Below are positions 50,719 to 50,773 of a stretch of DNA of 50,773 bases, piece after piece (the stretch's first letter is position 1; each line of letters begins with the position of its first letter). The notes beneath the pieces were generated by a model. That model saw only the letters and a list, made by a program, of their open reading frames with translations, was not told the origin of the DNA and searched no databases. The position numbers were made by a program, and so were the translations under genes. The DNA is from an uncultured Porphyromonadaceae bacterium (GTDB lineage Bacteria; Bacteroidota; Bacteroidia; Bacteroidales; Muribaculaceae): positions 1 through 50,773 of the forward strand of contig UQUV01000020.1 of NCBI GenBank assembly GCA_900544305.1. Reading direction: 5' to 3'.

Positions 50719-50773
50719 TTAAGTACATGACAAAAATTTGAAGACATTGATTTTGGGGACGTAAGTCGGTCGG

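Noticed and set aside
1..50773. CRISPR arrays, rRNA operons and complete insertion sequences
   Set aside because: No regularly spaced repeat array, no rRNA sequence and no transposase gene with terminal repeats could be seen.

Overview
The window is a piece of a Bacteroidota chromosome, most likely order Bacteroidales. The evidence is a SusC/SusD pair with an STN domain, an ECF sigma/FecR pair, C-terminal type IX secretion (T9SS) sorting domains, promoters with the Bacteroidetes TTTG...TAnnTTTG signature, few Shine-Dalgarno sequences and a Bacteroidetes-type tyrosine integrase. T9SS sorting domains suggest a T9SS-bearing family (Tannerellaceae, Barnesiellaceae, Muribaculaceae or similar) rather than Bacteroides proper; the genus cannot be fixed from the sequence.

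Layout. (1) 1-3572: the right end of an integrated element, with an unknown coiled-coil protein, a DUF1016/YhcG PDDEXK nuclease and an integrase. It stops at a 3' remnant of a tRNA-Ser gene followed by a terminator. (2) 3650-8511: ordinary chromosome with a methyltransferase, tRNA-Ser(CGA), a secreted NagZ-like GH3, an AAA_14/DUF4143 ATPase and a secreted MsrAB. (3) 8678-22471: a SusCD locus with its own ECF sigma and FecR anti-sigma. Downstream come a surface lipoprotein, a propeller protein, a T9SS-sorted Amidase_3 and a GHL10/DUF187 hydrolase (the family of E. coli DigH). A 15-bp perfect terminator closes it. I read this as a candidate peptidoglycan-harvesting locus. (4) 22749-33268: a second glycan operon (GH3, GH43, GH2, sulfatase) and GH97 with its own promoter. 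(5) 33376-39252: a DUF2148 ferredoxin-like protein, then a self-contained set of TonB receptor, beta-helix lipoprotein and secreted calcineurin-like phosphoesterase. (6) 39326-46108: the inositol-lipid locus, with an insertion carrying a cyclase-family gene bounded by a 114-bp duplication of the ino1 3' end. pdxA, a nucleotidyltransferase, an ATP-grasp protein, a CDP-alcohol phosphotransferase and a HAD phosphatase form one operon; ino1 is its own unit. (7) 46277-50773: lipoprotein, a sparse stretch with a possible 46-codon ORF, a T9SS-sorted multidomain protein and a broken upstream gene at the window edge.

How the genes work together. In region 3 the SusC STN domain should signal to FecR and release the sigma factor. 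The amidase would strip stem peptides from murein, and the DigH-like enzyme would cut the bare glycan for uptake. In region 6 Ino1 would make inositol phosphate, the CDP-alcohol enzyme would attach it to a lipid and the HAD enzyme would remove the phosphate to give phosphatidylinositol. The nucleotidyltransferase and ATP-grasp protein hint at a further head-group step. Functions are assigned from motifs read by eye; no database search was possible.
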